Part shown: one piece after another, positions 51,821 through 60,040 of the stretch | How positions within the stretch are numbered: position 1 is the first letter of the stretch | Layout: every line of letters starts with the position of its first letter | NCBI RefSeq assembly: GCF_005160265.1 | Contig: NZ_CP039865.1 | Coordinates: forward strand, 3,434,828 to 3,498,827 | Length of the DNA: 64,000 nt | Reading direction: 5' to 3' | Source: Phreatobacter aquaticus | GTDB lineage: Bacteria; Pseudomonadota; Alphaproteobacteria; Rhizobiales; Phreatobacteraceae | Position numbers and translations under genes: made by a program | Notes under the pieces: generated by a model | Seen by the model: the letters and a program-made list of their open reading frames with translations, nothing else | Told to the model about the DNA's origin: nothing | The model's database searches: none

Positions 51821-52412
51821 GAGAACAAGACGAGAACACGGGGAGGGGGCCGGGTGTCAAGGTCGGCGGATGATGATCATCCGAGCGGCTGTGTATGGCT
51901 CTGGCACCGGGTGCCGCAACCATATGCCGATGATGATCGGTACCCGGAAACAAGAAGCCCCGCACGATGGGCTTCGGTCCCTCAAGCGTCGGCGGTCACA
52001 CGGCGGGCGTCGCCATGGCGGTCATGCCGGTCATTGCCGGGCGCGTGAGTAGCATGGCGGCTAGCCGACGAGTTGGGTAAATCCCTCGTGGTCTAGAAAT
52101 GTGGCATTTTCGGCCTATATTCCGGGGAGTGCGTTCGGGGCCGGTTGCAATTCGGTGTGCTAGGAACCCTTAGGGCTTGGGGACGTTGTCCTTGTGTCAG
52201 TGGGTTTTTCGGTTCCAGATTCTTGACAACTGGGACATCGAATGATACCCAAATGATACGTGATGAGATTTGAGGTGGGAACGGCTTCCCCACACACCTC
52301 CCTTCAAAAGGGGAGGTATAGTAGCCCGAAAGGGTGAAGAGATGCAGGGATTTAGCACCCTGCCAGCTTTCATCTCGGCGAAATGGAGCCCGGAGCAATC
52401 CGGGCTTTTCGC
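51821..52412. other. Gene-poor stretch in the prophage
   Basis: 592 bases without a supported gene. A terminator-like hairpin on the + strand lies at 52387-52409, preceded by a 9-bp CCTCCCCTT-type inverted pair (CCTCCCTTCAAAAGGGGAGG near 52299), so an unrecognised short + strand transcript may end here. Confidence 0.45.
52387..52409 (+). terminator. Terminator-like hairpin with no assigned gene
   Basis: AGCCCGGA-GCAA-TCCGGGCT followed by TTT: an 8-bp perfect stem and GNRA-type loop on the + strand. The only leftward gene nearby ends at 52413 on the opposite strand, so either it serves a short + strand RNA or acts in reverse (no A-tract for that). Confidence 0.6.
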
Positions 52413-52826
52413 TTATTTGGGGCTGCGCAAGTGCATTTTCTCGCGCCGCTTCATCACAGTTTGTTCTGCAATTCGATAAGCGCTGGCGATGTGGTAATTC
52501 CCATGATCGTCAGGCTCAATAGAAATTGCGACAAGCACATGTGATGTGCCGTCCGGCACCGGTATTTTTCCGATAAATTCAATCTTGCCGCCGTTTTTCC
52601 AATCGTCGCCAATATACAGCGGGTCCGCCACTAGCGAGACTATGTGCGGCAAAATTAGCGGATAGTCATTGGGGTGGCGCGATTGGGCGTGCTGCTGTGC
52701 ACGACTGGAGAAAATGACTTCTCCCGCATCTAATTCGGTACCTAGCGTCCTATTGATAGTTTCTACCGGCAGCCGGCCAACTTGAATAGAAGCGGGCGGC
52801 TTGGCTTTGTTTTTCCGTGACATCAC
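52413..52826 (-). CDS. PBECR-type (phage barnase/EndoU/ColE5/RelE-like) nuclease domain protein
   Basis: 137-aa protein. Core elements GEVIFSSRAQQHAQSRHPNDYPLILPHIVSLVADPLYIGDD, GKIEFIGKI, HVLVAISI and a closing basic AEQTVMKRREKMHLR match the PBECR nuclease fold, where the late Arg/Lys/His and the -HP--Y- segment are candidate catalytic residues. Such domains are usually at the end of phage capsid-associated polypeptides; here it is free-standing with a basic N terminus. It could be a virion-injected toxin or a degraded module. Confidence 0.6.
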   Translation of the reverse strand: MMSRKNKAKPPASIQVGRLPVETINRTLGTELDAGEVIFSSRAQQHAQSRHPNDYPLILPHIVSLVADPLYIGDDWKNGGKIEFIGKIPVPDGTSHVLVAISIEPDDHGNYHIASAYRIAEQTVMKRREKMHLRSPK

Positions 52827-52857
52827 CGGCGTTTATGCCACCGGAATGCCATTTGCT

Positions 52858-53151
52858 CTAGCCTTCCCGGCAGTTATCCGGAAAATTCGAGCATTCAACC
52901 CGAAGCCTGAAACGTTCTGCCTCTCCCCGAACAGCCATCCATGAGAGCCGGGCGCGCTCCCGCAGGCTCAGGGTTCCCGGCTCCATGCCGGACAGGAAGG
53001 CGTCGAGGGTGGCGTCGGCGAGGTCGGCGATGGCTTCCTCGCGATAGGGCGTTGCGCCGGTCCGGACGCCGTAGGCCGGGCAGATGCCATGGAAACGGCC
53101 ACGGCTCCGAATGAGCCAGCCGAACGGCGCGGCGACGATCTGATGTGACAT
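52858..53151 (-). CDS. Hypothetical phage-region protein
   Basis: 97-aa protein (MSHQIVAAPFGWLIRSRGRFHGICPAYGVRTGATPYREEA, then acidic helix DLADATLDAFL and a C-terminal Cys pair). AGGA lies 5 bases before the ATG at 53151, supporting translation. No family recognised. Confidence 0.55.
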   Translation of the reverse strand: MSHQIVAAPFGWLIRSRGRFHGICPAYGVRTGATPYREEAIADLADATLDAFLSGMEPGTLSLRERARLSWMAVRGEAERFRLRVECSNFPDNCREG

Positions 53152-53247
53152 TGGTTCCTCGTGAGATAGGTGCGGCGGGGCCTGACTGCCCGACAGCCCC
53201 GCCGCTGAGCCGGGCCAACCCGTGGGAGCCTTTCGGCCCGGCTCAAT

Positions 53248-53616
53248 TCAAAGGCGCGCCAGACGCTCCAGCGCGATGGAAACGGACACGGCCAATGCCG
53301 CGACCTCGTGCGGGTCGGCCTTGATCAGGGCCGGGAGAGACAGCGACAGCGCCTCCCGCATTTCAGGCGTGGCCGAACCCGCGTTCTCCTCGATCGCCAG
53401 TAGGGCGCGGGCCGCAGGCGCGGCGCCGGGGAGGTGGAGGCGTGTTTCGAGGATATCGCGGAACGTCTCCAGCTTGGCCAAGATCCCGCCATGGGTGACA
53501 GGGATCGTCATGGCCGCGCGGTTGATGGCCGACAGGGCTTCGCGCGGATCCGGGGAGCCGATGGATTGTTTCAGAAGGGCAACGGCTGTGAGCGCCGGGT
53601 CGCCGGAATAGTTCAT
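53248..53616 (-). CDS. Hypothetical phage-region protein, helical
   Basis: 122-aa, almost entirely helical and slightly acidic (DPREALSAINRAAMTIPV, LETFRDILETRL, MREALSLSLPALIKADPHEVAALAVSVSIALERLARL). It overlaps the small membrane-protein gene upstream by 4 bases (ATGA), indicating one leftward operon from the tape measure gene onward. Function unknown. Confidence 0.55.
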   Translation of the reverse strand: MNYSGDPALTAVALLKQSIGSPDPREALSAINRAAMTIPVTHGGILAKLETFRDILETRLHLPGAAPAARALLAIEENAGSATPEMREALSLSLPALIKADPHEVAALAVSVSIALERLARL

Positions 53617-53762
53617 TGCGGATCTCCGATGATGATCTGGGCGGTTGTCGCCGCGGTGGCCGGGGATTGGCCGACCTGGAGCGCGAAGAGGGCTGCGAGC
53701 GTGATCAAGGCACCGCGCGCGAAGGCAGCGCTGGCGATCAGAATGGCGTCATAGGTGGTCAT
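53613..53762 (-). CDS. Small membrane protein, hypothetical
   Basis: 49-aa protein with one strongly hydrophobic helix (AILIASAAFARGALITLAALFALQV). ATGA overlap with the downstream 122-aa gene. Its size and single helix would allow a holin-like or spanin-accessory role, but nothing beyond topology supports this. Confidence 0.5.
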   Translation of the reverse strand: MTTYDAILIASAAFARGALITLAALFALQVGQSPATAATTAQIIIGDPQ

Positions 53763-53830
53763 GGGGTGTCCGGTCTTTGGGTATCCGAAAGAGGAGCGCC
53801 GCACCGGAGGGACCGGCGCGGCGCGATGGC

Positions 53831-54244
53831 TTACAGAGGGTCGGGCGTATCGATGCCCAGCTGGGTCAACTCGAGTTCAGTGCGGCCCGTGCCGGATTTC
53901 AGGACGGTTCGGACTTCAAAGACCCGGCTCGAGTTCAGGTGCAGGATCCGATCGCCACGCTGAGGCTGATAGGGCAGCTGCGAGGCGTCGAAGTGCAGGC
54001 AAGGGCCGCGCGTGGTCACGATCGGCTCGTGGTCTCGTGAGCCCATCTTGCCGAGGTGACGCGGCCCGCTGTCCAAGTGCACGACGGCTGTGAACGTGAC
54101 CGGCGGGCGTGACGGATCCGGCTGGGTGCCGTAGTTGGGCTTGGTCACCTGCGGTTGCAGTTGCACGGGCTCGCCGAAGGCCTGATCGATGCCGCCATGG
54201 ATCTTGCCCAGCGCCTTGGTGAAGAAGGTGCCCCCGATCATCAT
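53831..54244 (-). CDS. Phage head-tail joining (gpFII-like) candidate
   Basis: 137-aa protein. It begins MMIGGTFFTKALGKIHGGIDQAFGEPV. The C-terminal half (HFDASQLPYQPQRGDRILHLNSSRVFEVRTVLKSGTGRTELEL) resembles the lambda FII-type attachment fold with its -RGD-L----F-V--V-----G-- pattern. It overlaps the tape measure stop by 4 bases (ATGA). A head-tail joiner downstream of the tape measure would be unusual order, so the assignment is tentative. Confidence 0.5.
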   Translation of the reverse strand: MMIGGTFFTKALGKIHGGIDQAFGEPVQLQPQVTKPNYGTQPDPSRPPVTFTAVVHLDSGPRHLGKMGSRDHEPIVTTRGPCLHFDASQLPYQPQRGDRILHLNSSRVFEVRTVLKSGTGRTELELTQLGIDTPDPL

Positions 54245-56763
54245 TGGACTCCTGTCGAGGGCGTGGCCGTTGCACCAGGTGCCGAGACACCCTGCGATCC
54301 GCCCATGCCTCGGCCGGTGTTCACGCCGTTGATCAGCGGCATGACCGCGTCACGGGCGATCTGGGCAACGTGCACCGCGAACATGGCGCCAGCCTCAACT
54401 GAGACTTTCACCTCGTTCCGCACCTCGGCAGTTCCGGTCACCGACACGCTCGATTGAGGCGTGTCACCGTGCACCCGGTTGAAAGCACGGCCTCGTGCAC
54501 CTTCCGGATCTCGGTCGCGCTCCCGCTGGGCTCGGTAGCTGCGTTCATAGTCCGCAGGGTCGAGGTTCGGGATCGTTGACGGGATCCGAGCCGGGCTGCC
54601 GCCTCCGCCCATTTCCCAGAGGCCCGCGCGTCCCGGCTGGGGGAAGAGCGTGTCACGGAACAGCCGGAGCGCCGCCGGGACAAATGTCGCCACGGCATCG
54701 CCGACAGGATCCCGCGACGGGGTGTAGTTGGGCGTGTGCGGTGAATCGGGGCCGTAGAAGTCCCGGTCTGCCGATCGCCGCTGATTGGCTTCACGCCACC
54801 TGCGGTTTTCGTCGACCGTCCCTTGCCTGAGCGCCAGGTCGGGCTGATCGCCGATCGCGGCGCCGGGGTTGGGCACGTTGTTTCGGGCCTCGATGTCGCG
54901 CCGGATCGTCGGCTCAAGAGCGACGCGAAGGCGTTCGGCCACCAGCGAGGCCGCGACACCCAGACCGCCAATCCAGCCGATCAGGCCGCTGATCGCCACG
55001 CCAGCCGCACCAGCTGCCGCACCGATGCCGCCAGCTGCACCAGCACCCGCGCCGCCAAGGCCTAGCAAGGCCACGGCACCACGCAGCAAGCCGATAGAGG
55101 TGGCGAGACCCGCGATGACGGACCCGGCACCGAGAGCCATGGCCTGCGTGTCGGTCAGGCTTCCGGTGAGGCTCTTCAACCCGGCGGCAGCCCGGTTGAA
55201 CATGGGCGTGAGAACGTCCGTGAACGGCTTGGTGATCCGGTCGAGGAACGAGTTGGTTGCCGACCCAAGGTCATTGAGCGACGTGGTGAAGGCTTCGAAC
55301 AGCTTCCGCCGCGCCTCGGCAAAGACCTCTGCCGCGCGCTGTTTCTCAAGCTCGCCTTGGATCGAATCCAGCTGTTCGATTGGCATTGCGAACAGACGCG
55401 AACCCATTTCCTGACCGAAAATGTTGTTGAACGCACCGATGCCCGCACCTTTTTCCTTAAGCTGCCGGATCATCTTGATGAGATCGACCTGTGTCGCCGC
55501 GTTCGACATGTAGGTGCTCAGGAAATTCTGCTGCTTCGCGCGGTCGCTGAAACGACGGTCGCCGGTTGCCTGCAGTGATGCACCCAGCCGTTCACGCTGG
55601 GCCTCCAGCGCCGCGTTCTCAGCGTTCTTGCGTGCCTCCGGATCCTGAAGCGCGCGCGCCGTGGCAAGGTCCGCCTGATACTTGGCGAAGTCAGCCTCGA
55701 ACCGCCTGCGATGCTGAGGAGAGAGCCGACCAATCCGGCTTTCGAGTGCCGAGTTGAAGCCGCGCGCATTGATCAGCGTCGGGTCGATCGACACGACATC
55801 TTCCCAGCGGATGCCATTGGCTGCCAGTGCCGTGCGCCCGGGGCCACGCGGGCTTGCCAGACGTGCCCAGCCGGAGCGGAGGGCGTTACCGGCTTCGGCG
55901 CCCATGATGCCGTTGCGCGCCAGCGCGATGCCCATGGCATCAAGCTGATCAGCGGGAACCTGGAAGCCGTGCGCCGCAGGCTGGGCAAACTTATAGAATT
56001 GGGCGGTTTGCTGCATGCCGCCGGGGGCAAGGCGGTTGACGCGAAGCAAGCGGCCCGATGTCTCGGTGAATGCGGTCTGAACCTCGTTGGAGGTCGCCAA
56101 TTCGACTGGGATCTGATCGCCGACGCGATATGTCCGGCGGTTGCGACCCTCGCCAACGGTGCGCTCGGTTTCTGCCCGAACCTGCCGCTGCATAAAGACT
56201 ATCTGCGCGAGTTCCTCGGCAGCCTTGGCCATCGGTTGGCCGGTCATGCGCGCGTACATCTGCACATGGTCGAGGGCCGAAGCTGCCGACGCCTGCGGGA
56301 TACCGGCTTTGATCAACTCCATGATGCCACGCATGTTGCCAGCGTAGCCTTCGGGGGTGAGAGCGCGGGAATTGCGCGCGATCGCTTCGGCTCGGGCGAG
56401 ATCCGGGCCGGACACGTCGCCGAAGACGTTGAGGTCGGTGCGGATGGTGTCCATCTCACGCGCGACCCGGGCCATCTGCACCGGGAGCGAGGCGATGACG
56501 CCGCCAAGGCTTGCGCCGACAGACGTGCCGATCGCACGGAAGCCCGACGCCAGCCGCGACTGCATCGTGACGGTATGGCCAAGGGCCGTGTTGAGGGCGC
56601 CGACCTTGGAGGCTGCCTGATCGATGCCGCCGATCTGGATATTGGCCGCGCCGATCTGCTTGAACGCGTCGGATAGCCGCTTCGCTTCCTGCGCGACCTT
56701 CAGGAAGACGGCTGTAGCGTTGTCTACGGCTGAAACTGTTGCCGTTACGCTCGGATTGCTCAT
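54241..56763 (-). CDS. Phage tail tape measure protein
   Basis: 840-aa protein. The N-terminal helical part (VTATVSAVDNATAVFLKVAQEAKRLSDAFKQIG, coiled-coil-like) leads into a TP901-type tape-measure region (EAIARNSRALTPEGYAGNMRGIMELIKAGIPQASAAS). A hydrophobic segment rich in A/G lies near residues 555-610 (LGAGSVIAGLATSIGLLRGAVALLGLGGAGAGA), and the tail is P/R-rich. It sets tail length and is ejected during infection. It lies directly after the frameshifted tail chaperone, the standard order of long-tailed phages. Confidence 0.88.
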   Translation of the reverse strand: MSNPSVTATVSAVDNATAVFLKVAQEAKRLSDAFKQIGAANIQIGGIDQAASKVGALNTALGHTVTMQSRLASGFRAIGTSVGASLGGVIASLPVQMARVAREMDTIRTDLNVFGDVSGPDLARAEAIARNSRALTPEGYAGNMRGIMELIKAGIPQASAASALDHVQMYARMTGQPMAKAAEELAQIVFMQRQVRAETERTVGEGRNRRTYRVGDQIPVELATSNEVQTAFTETSGRLLRVNRLAPGGMQQTAQFYKFAQPAAHGFQVPADQLDAMGIALARNGIMGAEAGNALRSGWARLASPRGPGRTALAANGIRWEDVVSIDPTLINARGFNSALESRIGRLSPQHRRRFEADFAKYQADLATARALQDPEARKNAENAALEAQRERLGASLQATGDRRFSDRAKQQNFLSTYMSNAATQVDLIKMIRQLKEKGAGIGAFNNIFGQEMGSRLFAMPIEQLDSIQGELEKQRAAEVFAEARRKLFEAFTTSLNDLGSATNSFLDRITKPFTDVLTPMFNRAAAGLKSLTGSLTDTQAMALGAGSVIAGLATSIGLLRGAVALLGLGGAGAGAAGGIGAAAGAAGVAISGLIGWIGGLGVAASLVAERLRVALEPTIRRDIEARNNVPNPGAAIGDQPDLALRQGTVDENRRWREANQRRSADRDFYGPDSPHTPNYTPSRDPVGDAVATFVPAALRLFRDTLFPQPGRAGLWEMGGGGSPARIPSTIPNLDPADYERSYRAQRERDRDPEGARGRAFNRVHGDTPQSSVSVTGTAEVRNEVKVSVEAGAMFAVHVAQIARDAVMPLINGVNTGRGMGGSQGVSAPGATATPSTGVQ

Positions 56764-56815
56764 GTGGGTGATCCCATAGGAGGCCGTCCGGAGCGCATTC
56801 GCGCGCCCCGTGGCG

Positions 56816-57276
56816 TCATTTGCTCAATTGAGCCTGTTGTTTCCGGTACTTGGACCCCATTTCGAGGTACATGATCATCCGGTCCAGCTGCATGTTCTCG
56901 ACCTCACTCGGGGCCATTTCGAGCCCGAAGATGAGGTGAGCCATCAGCTGTTTGAGTTCTCCAAAGGGTCTTTCGCCCCCACGGACGGAGCGAAGGCCGA
57001 CACCATGGACGCAAGCGCCTCGTTGAGGTCGGCAGCCGCCATCATCTCCAGGTCGGACTGATCGACGCCGGACATTTCCGCCATGAACTTGAAACAGCAC
57101 GCATAGTCGAAGCTGTTGCGATAGCTCACCGTTCCATCCCGGTTCTCGGTGAACGTGGTCACCAGCGGGGTGCCGTAGTCGAGGAACGCGCGGGCGCGCG
57201 GCGCCTTGAAGACGAGTTCGCGGATCTCACCCTTGTGGGTCTGGAGCGGCTCGGAAAGCTTGTAGGTGACAGGCAT
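56816..57276 (-). CDS. Tail assembly chaperone, -1 frameshift extended product (gpE-E'/GT-like)
   Basis: Predicted 153-aa transframe protein. It reads the short chaperone frame to residue 105, slips -1 at CCCTTTG (56962-56968), and continues GELKQLMAHLIFGLEMAPSEVENMQLDRMIMYLEM to the stop at 56816. The downstream frame has no good start of its own at the junction (an internal ATG before AHLIF lacks a ribosome site). Its content is conserved-looking and coding. As in lambda G/GT and P2 E/E', the long form would bind the tape measure protein encoded next. Confidence 0.75.
56944..57276 (-). CDS. Phage tail assembly protein (tail assembly chaperone, short form)
   Basis: 110-aa protein starting MPVTYKLSEPLQTHKGEIRELVFKAPRARAFLDYG, the pattern of phage tail assembly (Mu gp41-like/P2 E-like) proteins. 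AAGGA lies 7 bases before the ATG at 57276. The sequence FKFMAEMSGVDQSDLEMMAAADLNEALASMVSAF follows. It ends at TGA 56944 after the CCCTTTG slippery site; a fraction of ribosomes is expected to shift and make the 153-aa form. Confidence 0.82.
   Translation of the reverse strand: MPVTYKLSEPLQTHKGEIRELVFKAPRARAFLDYGTPLVTTFTENRDGTVSYRNSFDYACCFKFMAEMSGVDQSDLEMMAAADLNEALASMVSAFAPSVGAKDPLENSNS
56962..56968 (-). promoter_or_regulatory. Programmed -1 frameshift heptamer CCCTTTG
   Basis: In the chaperone frame the codons read GAC CCT TTG GAG, giving the canonical X XXY YYZ heptamer C CCT TTG 16 bases before the zero-frame stop. Slippage to CCC TTT enters the -1 frame, which stays open to 56816. The position relative to the tape measure gene matches known tail-chaperone frameshift sites. 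Confidence 0.78.
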
Positions 57277-57371
57277 TGGATAATCCTTCAGCGTTGCCCG
57301 GCTCATCGGCGCGGGACATTGGGTGGTCGGTTGAGTGGTCGTTGTGGTAGGTGCGGCGCGCCGTCTGGGCT

Positions 57372-58070
57372 CTAGGAGCGGACCCCAGCCGCCCAAGCGC
57401 GCAATGACGCTTCTTTCCCAGCCGTAGCTCGGTTGGCCGCGGTCACCGCGGTATCGAGGGGCTCTGTCGGGATCAGCCGGGGAGGTTCCACCCCAGCCGC
57501 AGCACAGGCCTTTTCGACGGGGACGCCGCGCCGGACGGCTGCCAGTGCCGTGTCGAGGCGGTTGACGCGATCCCAGTCGCCGGAGGCGCGCGCCGTGCTT
57601 GACGCAAGCTCCAGCGATCGGATGGCGAGAGGCGCCGGGGCCGCGGTGACCGGCGGCAGCACGAGGGGCGTTGCCGGTTGCCGGGATCGAAGGAACGCGC
57701 TCGCCGTCTGGGCCGTCATGCCGGGCGTCACCGATAGCTCAACGATCAGGCTGTCGGGCGCTGTCTGGGCTTCGGGGAGCGCGCTGATCTCTTTCAACAG
57801 CGCGATGCGCGGATCCTTGGCCCGGGGAGGGGCCGGGGGTGGCATCGGCGCGGCGGGAGCGGCTGGGGCGGCAACGCCGGGGGTGCTGTAGCCGTCGGCG
57901 TCCAGCTGGCGCGCCAGGCTGATGCACGCGATCTCGAAAGGGATGGTTCCGAGATCCGGCTGGGTCGCTTCGACGCGGCGGCAGGCTTCGAACAAGGCAA
58001 CCGGGATGACCTTGTAGATGGATGCCGCCTTGGCGATCTCGTGGTCGGTTCGTAGGGTAGGGCGCGCCAT
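57372..58070 (-). CDS. Hypothetical phage morphogenesis protein
   Basis: 232-aa protein. The N-terminal helical part (LRTDHEIAKAASIYKVIPVALFEACRRVEATQP; PFEIACISLARQLDADGY) is followed by a Pro/Ala linker (about residues 65-85) and a C-terminal helical half with the element VTPGMTAQTASAFLRSR. The ATG at 58070 begins 2 bases after the gpW stop. A similar GMxAxxAxxxL element occurs in the 144-aa protein at 60041. Function unknown; the position would suit a head or scaffold component. Confidence 0.55.
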   Translation of the reverse strand: MARPTLRTDHEIAKAASIYKVIPVALFEACRRVEATQPDLGTIPFEIACISLARQLDADGYSTPGVAAPAAPAAPMPPPAPPRAKDPRIALLKEISALPEAQTAPDSLIVELSVTPGMTAQTASAFLRSRQPATPLVLPPVTAAPAPLAIRSLELASSTARASGDWDRVNRLDTALAAVRRGVPVEKACAAAGVEPPRLIPTEPLDTAVTAANRATAGKEASLRAWAAGVRS

Positions 58071-58071
58071 G

Positions 58072-58353
58072 TCAGCGATACCTGTTGCGCCGGTCAAAGC
58101 CGGGGATGGATGTCGGGCCGACGCGGATCGATCGGGCCGTTGATTGGCCTTGCGCGGCGGCACATTCGATTTCGAGGCGCCGGATCTCGACCCGAAGGTC
58201 TTCGGGCCGGGCATTTGCGAACGCGACCTCCCGGTCGCCACTCGCCGTATTATCGCGGGCTCGCATCAGGCGTTGGCCGGTGAGCAACTCGTCTAGGGCG
58301 TTCCGGAGCGTCGCCAGCCGGGCGCACGGGTCATAGGTGGTCGTGATGGCCAT
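58072..58353 (-). CDS. gpW-type head-tail connector
   Basis: 93-aa protein. YDPCARLATLRNALDELLTGQRLMRARDN (first helix), VAFANARPEDLRVEIRRLEIECAAAQG (second helix) and a basic tail (GFDRRNRYR) match gpW, the small lambda head-completion protein that sits on the portal. The ATG shares its first base with the portal stop (TAATG), coupling the two. Confidence 0.82.
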   Translation of the reverse strand: MAITTTYDPCARLATLRNALDELLTGQRLMRARDNTASGDREVAFANARPEDLRVEIRRLEIECAAAQGQSTARSIRVGPTSIPGFDRRNRYR

Positions 58354-60029
58354 TAGTCTCGCTCCGCATGGTTGGGGTCGCGGGTGCCGCGCCTCGTGGG
58401 GATGGCGTCGGCGGGGGTGAGGCCTGCGGCGCGGAGGAGGTCATTCTCTCGCTTCCGTTGCTCAACGAATTGCTCGAAATCACTGCCCTGAGCCGCGTGG
58501 ATCGCTGTCAAGCTGTCGAGGTGGTTCTCGACCCTCAGGACGTCGGCTTGCGCCTGCTTCAGCGGGTCGGCGACAATCGCACCGGCTCCAGACCAAACCG
58601 CAGAAATCAGGGCCGCGCGGTGGGGGTAAAAGCCGCCCATGAGACGACGCGGCAGCACGACGCGGCCCGTGGCAACCGCTTCCTCAAGCCACGCTTCGAA
58701 GTGCAGCTGATAGAAGCGCGCGATGACCTTCCGACGGCGGAGCGTGATCCTATGCGGAACCTGGATGGCGAGGCGGGCCGCTGAGAACGAGGTCTTGCTG
58801 TAGTCGCCGCTCACCGTTTCGTAGGCCAACCCGGCGGCAGCCGCTGCCGATCGAGCCAAGGAACGTTCGAACGGCTCGAAATCATTCCCGTTGGCGTCCG
58901 CCGTGTTGAATCTCAGCTTGTCGCCGGGGTGCAGGTGCGAGAATGTGCCGGGATTGGCTTGGACCTTTGCTTCGGAATAGAAGCCAGCCCGTGACGCCAT
59001 CATGGCATCGAGGGTGGTCCCGTTCGTCAGCGACGGGGAAATGCCGGTGCCGCGCGATCCCGGCAAGGTTGCCGAAAGCTCGTCATTCACGCCAAGTCCC
59101 GCCAAAGCAAGGTTGCTAGGCAGTTCCGACTCAATAGTGGCCGCAAACTGCGACCTGAGGAGGAACGAGGCTAGAGTGAACTCTAGGGCGTTCGCGTGGT
59201 CGAGGGCAGGCGTTGCCGCCGCGACCAACGGGCTGGCGCCGCGAACCTGTCCGGGTGCCGTCGCTTCGAAGATCAGCGCGACCTGAGGACGGCCCCATGC
59301 CGATCGGGCGCGGACGTTGACCGGGATCCCGCTGGAGATATTGGACCCGGCAGGCTTCGGCATGACGCTGTAGCCGGTGACGCGCCCTTTCGCGTCAAGC
59401 CAGACGCCGCGGTAACAGCGCGGGCCGTCCAGCGGGCCTTGCTTCTCGTGGCGGCTGGAAAGCTGCAGCGGGTCGAGGAGCCGAACCTTGGTGCCGTAGC
59501 GCGACAGGCCGTCGCGATACCACTCGCTGGAGGTCAAAATCTCCCCAGAGAGCAAATACGAACGGCAGCCCGCGAAAGCCAGCTGATGAAAATCGCTGAC
59601 ACCTGCCAGGTCGCATTCGAGCGGCGACGAGGCGTAGCCGTTCCACTCTCGTTCGATGTCGCGCGACAGCTTCTTCGCCTCGTCGGGCGTGATGCCGAGG
59701 GCCGTGGCGTCGATCCGCGAGGAGAGCGTGAGGCCTTCCCCGCAAATGCTCGTCGCGGCCTGATCGACAATCGTCGCGACCAAGCTGTTGCCGGTCTGGA
59801 GATCCGTCAGCGCTGCCGAGATCCGGGGGCCTTCCGCGTGAGGGACAGCCGCCTGATAGCTCCATCCGAATCCGAGGCCGGTATTGTTGGCGTAGCGCGC
59901 CCATGAGAGCCGTCCGGATTTCCCGTCGCTCCCGCTCATGAAGCCAGCCGTGACCGGGCCGACGCCAGACGTCGGGACAGCCGAGGCCGTGCCCGCCGGA
60001 AGCTCCGGCAGGTTGTGGGTGATTTCCAT
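58353..60029 (-). CDS. Phage portal protein (lambda gpB family)
   Basis: 558-aa portal. LSWARYANNTGLGFGWSYQAAVPHAEGPRI, LVATIVDQAATSICGEGLTLSSRID, YLLSGEILTSSEWYRDGLSRYGTKVRLLDPLQLSSR, HPGDKLRFNTADANGNDFEPFERSLARSAAAAAGLAYETVSGDYSKTSFSAARLA are typical of the lambda-type portal, with the long C-terminal Arg/Lys-rich helix region. It forms the dodecameric DNA channel and pairs with the large terminase upstream. Confidence 0.92.
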   Translation of the reverse strand: MEITHNLPELPAGTASAVPTSGVGPVTAGFMSGSDGKSGRLSWARYANNTGLGFGWSYQAAVPHAEGPRISAALTDLQTGNSLVATIVDQAATSICGEGLTLSSRIDATALGITPDEAKKLSRDIEREWNGYASSPLECDLAGVSDFHQLAFAGCRSYLLSGEILTSSEWYRDGLSRYGTKVRLLDPLQLSSRHEKQGPLDGPRCYRGVWLDAKGRVTGYSVMPKPAGSNISSGIPVNVRARSAWGRPQVALIFEATAPGQVRGASPLVAAATPALDHANALEFTLASFLLRSQFAATIESELPSNLALAGLGVNDELSATLPGSRGTGISPSLTNGTTLDAMMASRAGFYSEAKVQANPGTFSHLHPGDKLRFNTADANGNDFEPFERSLARSAAAAAGLAYETVSGDYSKTSFSAARLAIQVPHRITLRRRKVIARFYQLHFEAWLEEAVATGRVVLPRRLMGGFYPHRAALISAVWSGAGAIVADPLKQAQADVLRVENHLDSLTAIHAAQGSDFEQFVEQRKRENDLLRAAGLTPADAIPTRRGTRDPNHAERD

Positions 60030-60040
60030 GGTTGAGATCC

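Noticed and set aside
51740-52048. 102-codon + strand frame in the gene-poor prophage stretch
   Set aside because: No ribosome site, low-complexity Arg/Ser/Pro composition, and it partly overlaps the antisense of the 100-aa hypothetical gene.
55711-56676. 321-codon + strand frame within the tape measure gene
   Set aside because: Antisense to a clear tape measure protein, with biased His/Arg/Asp composition.
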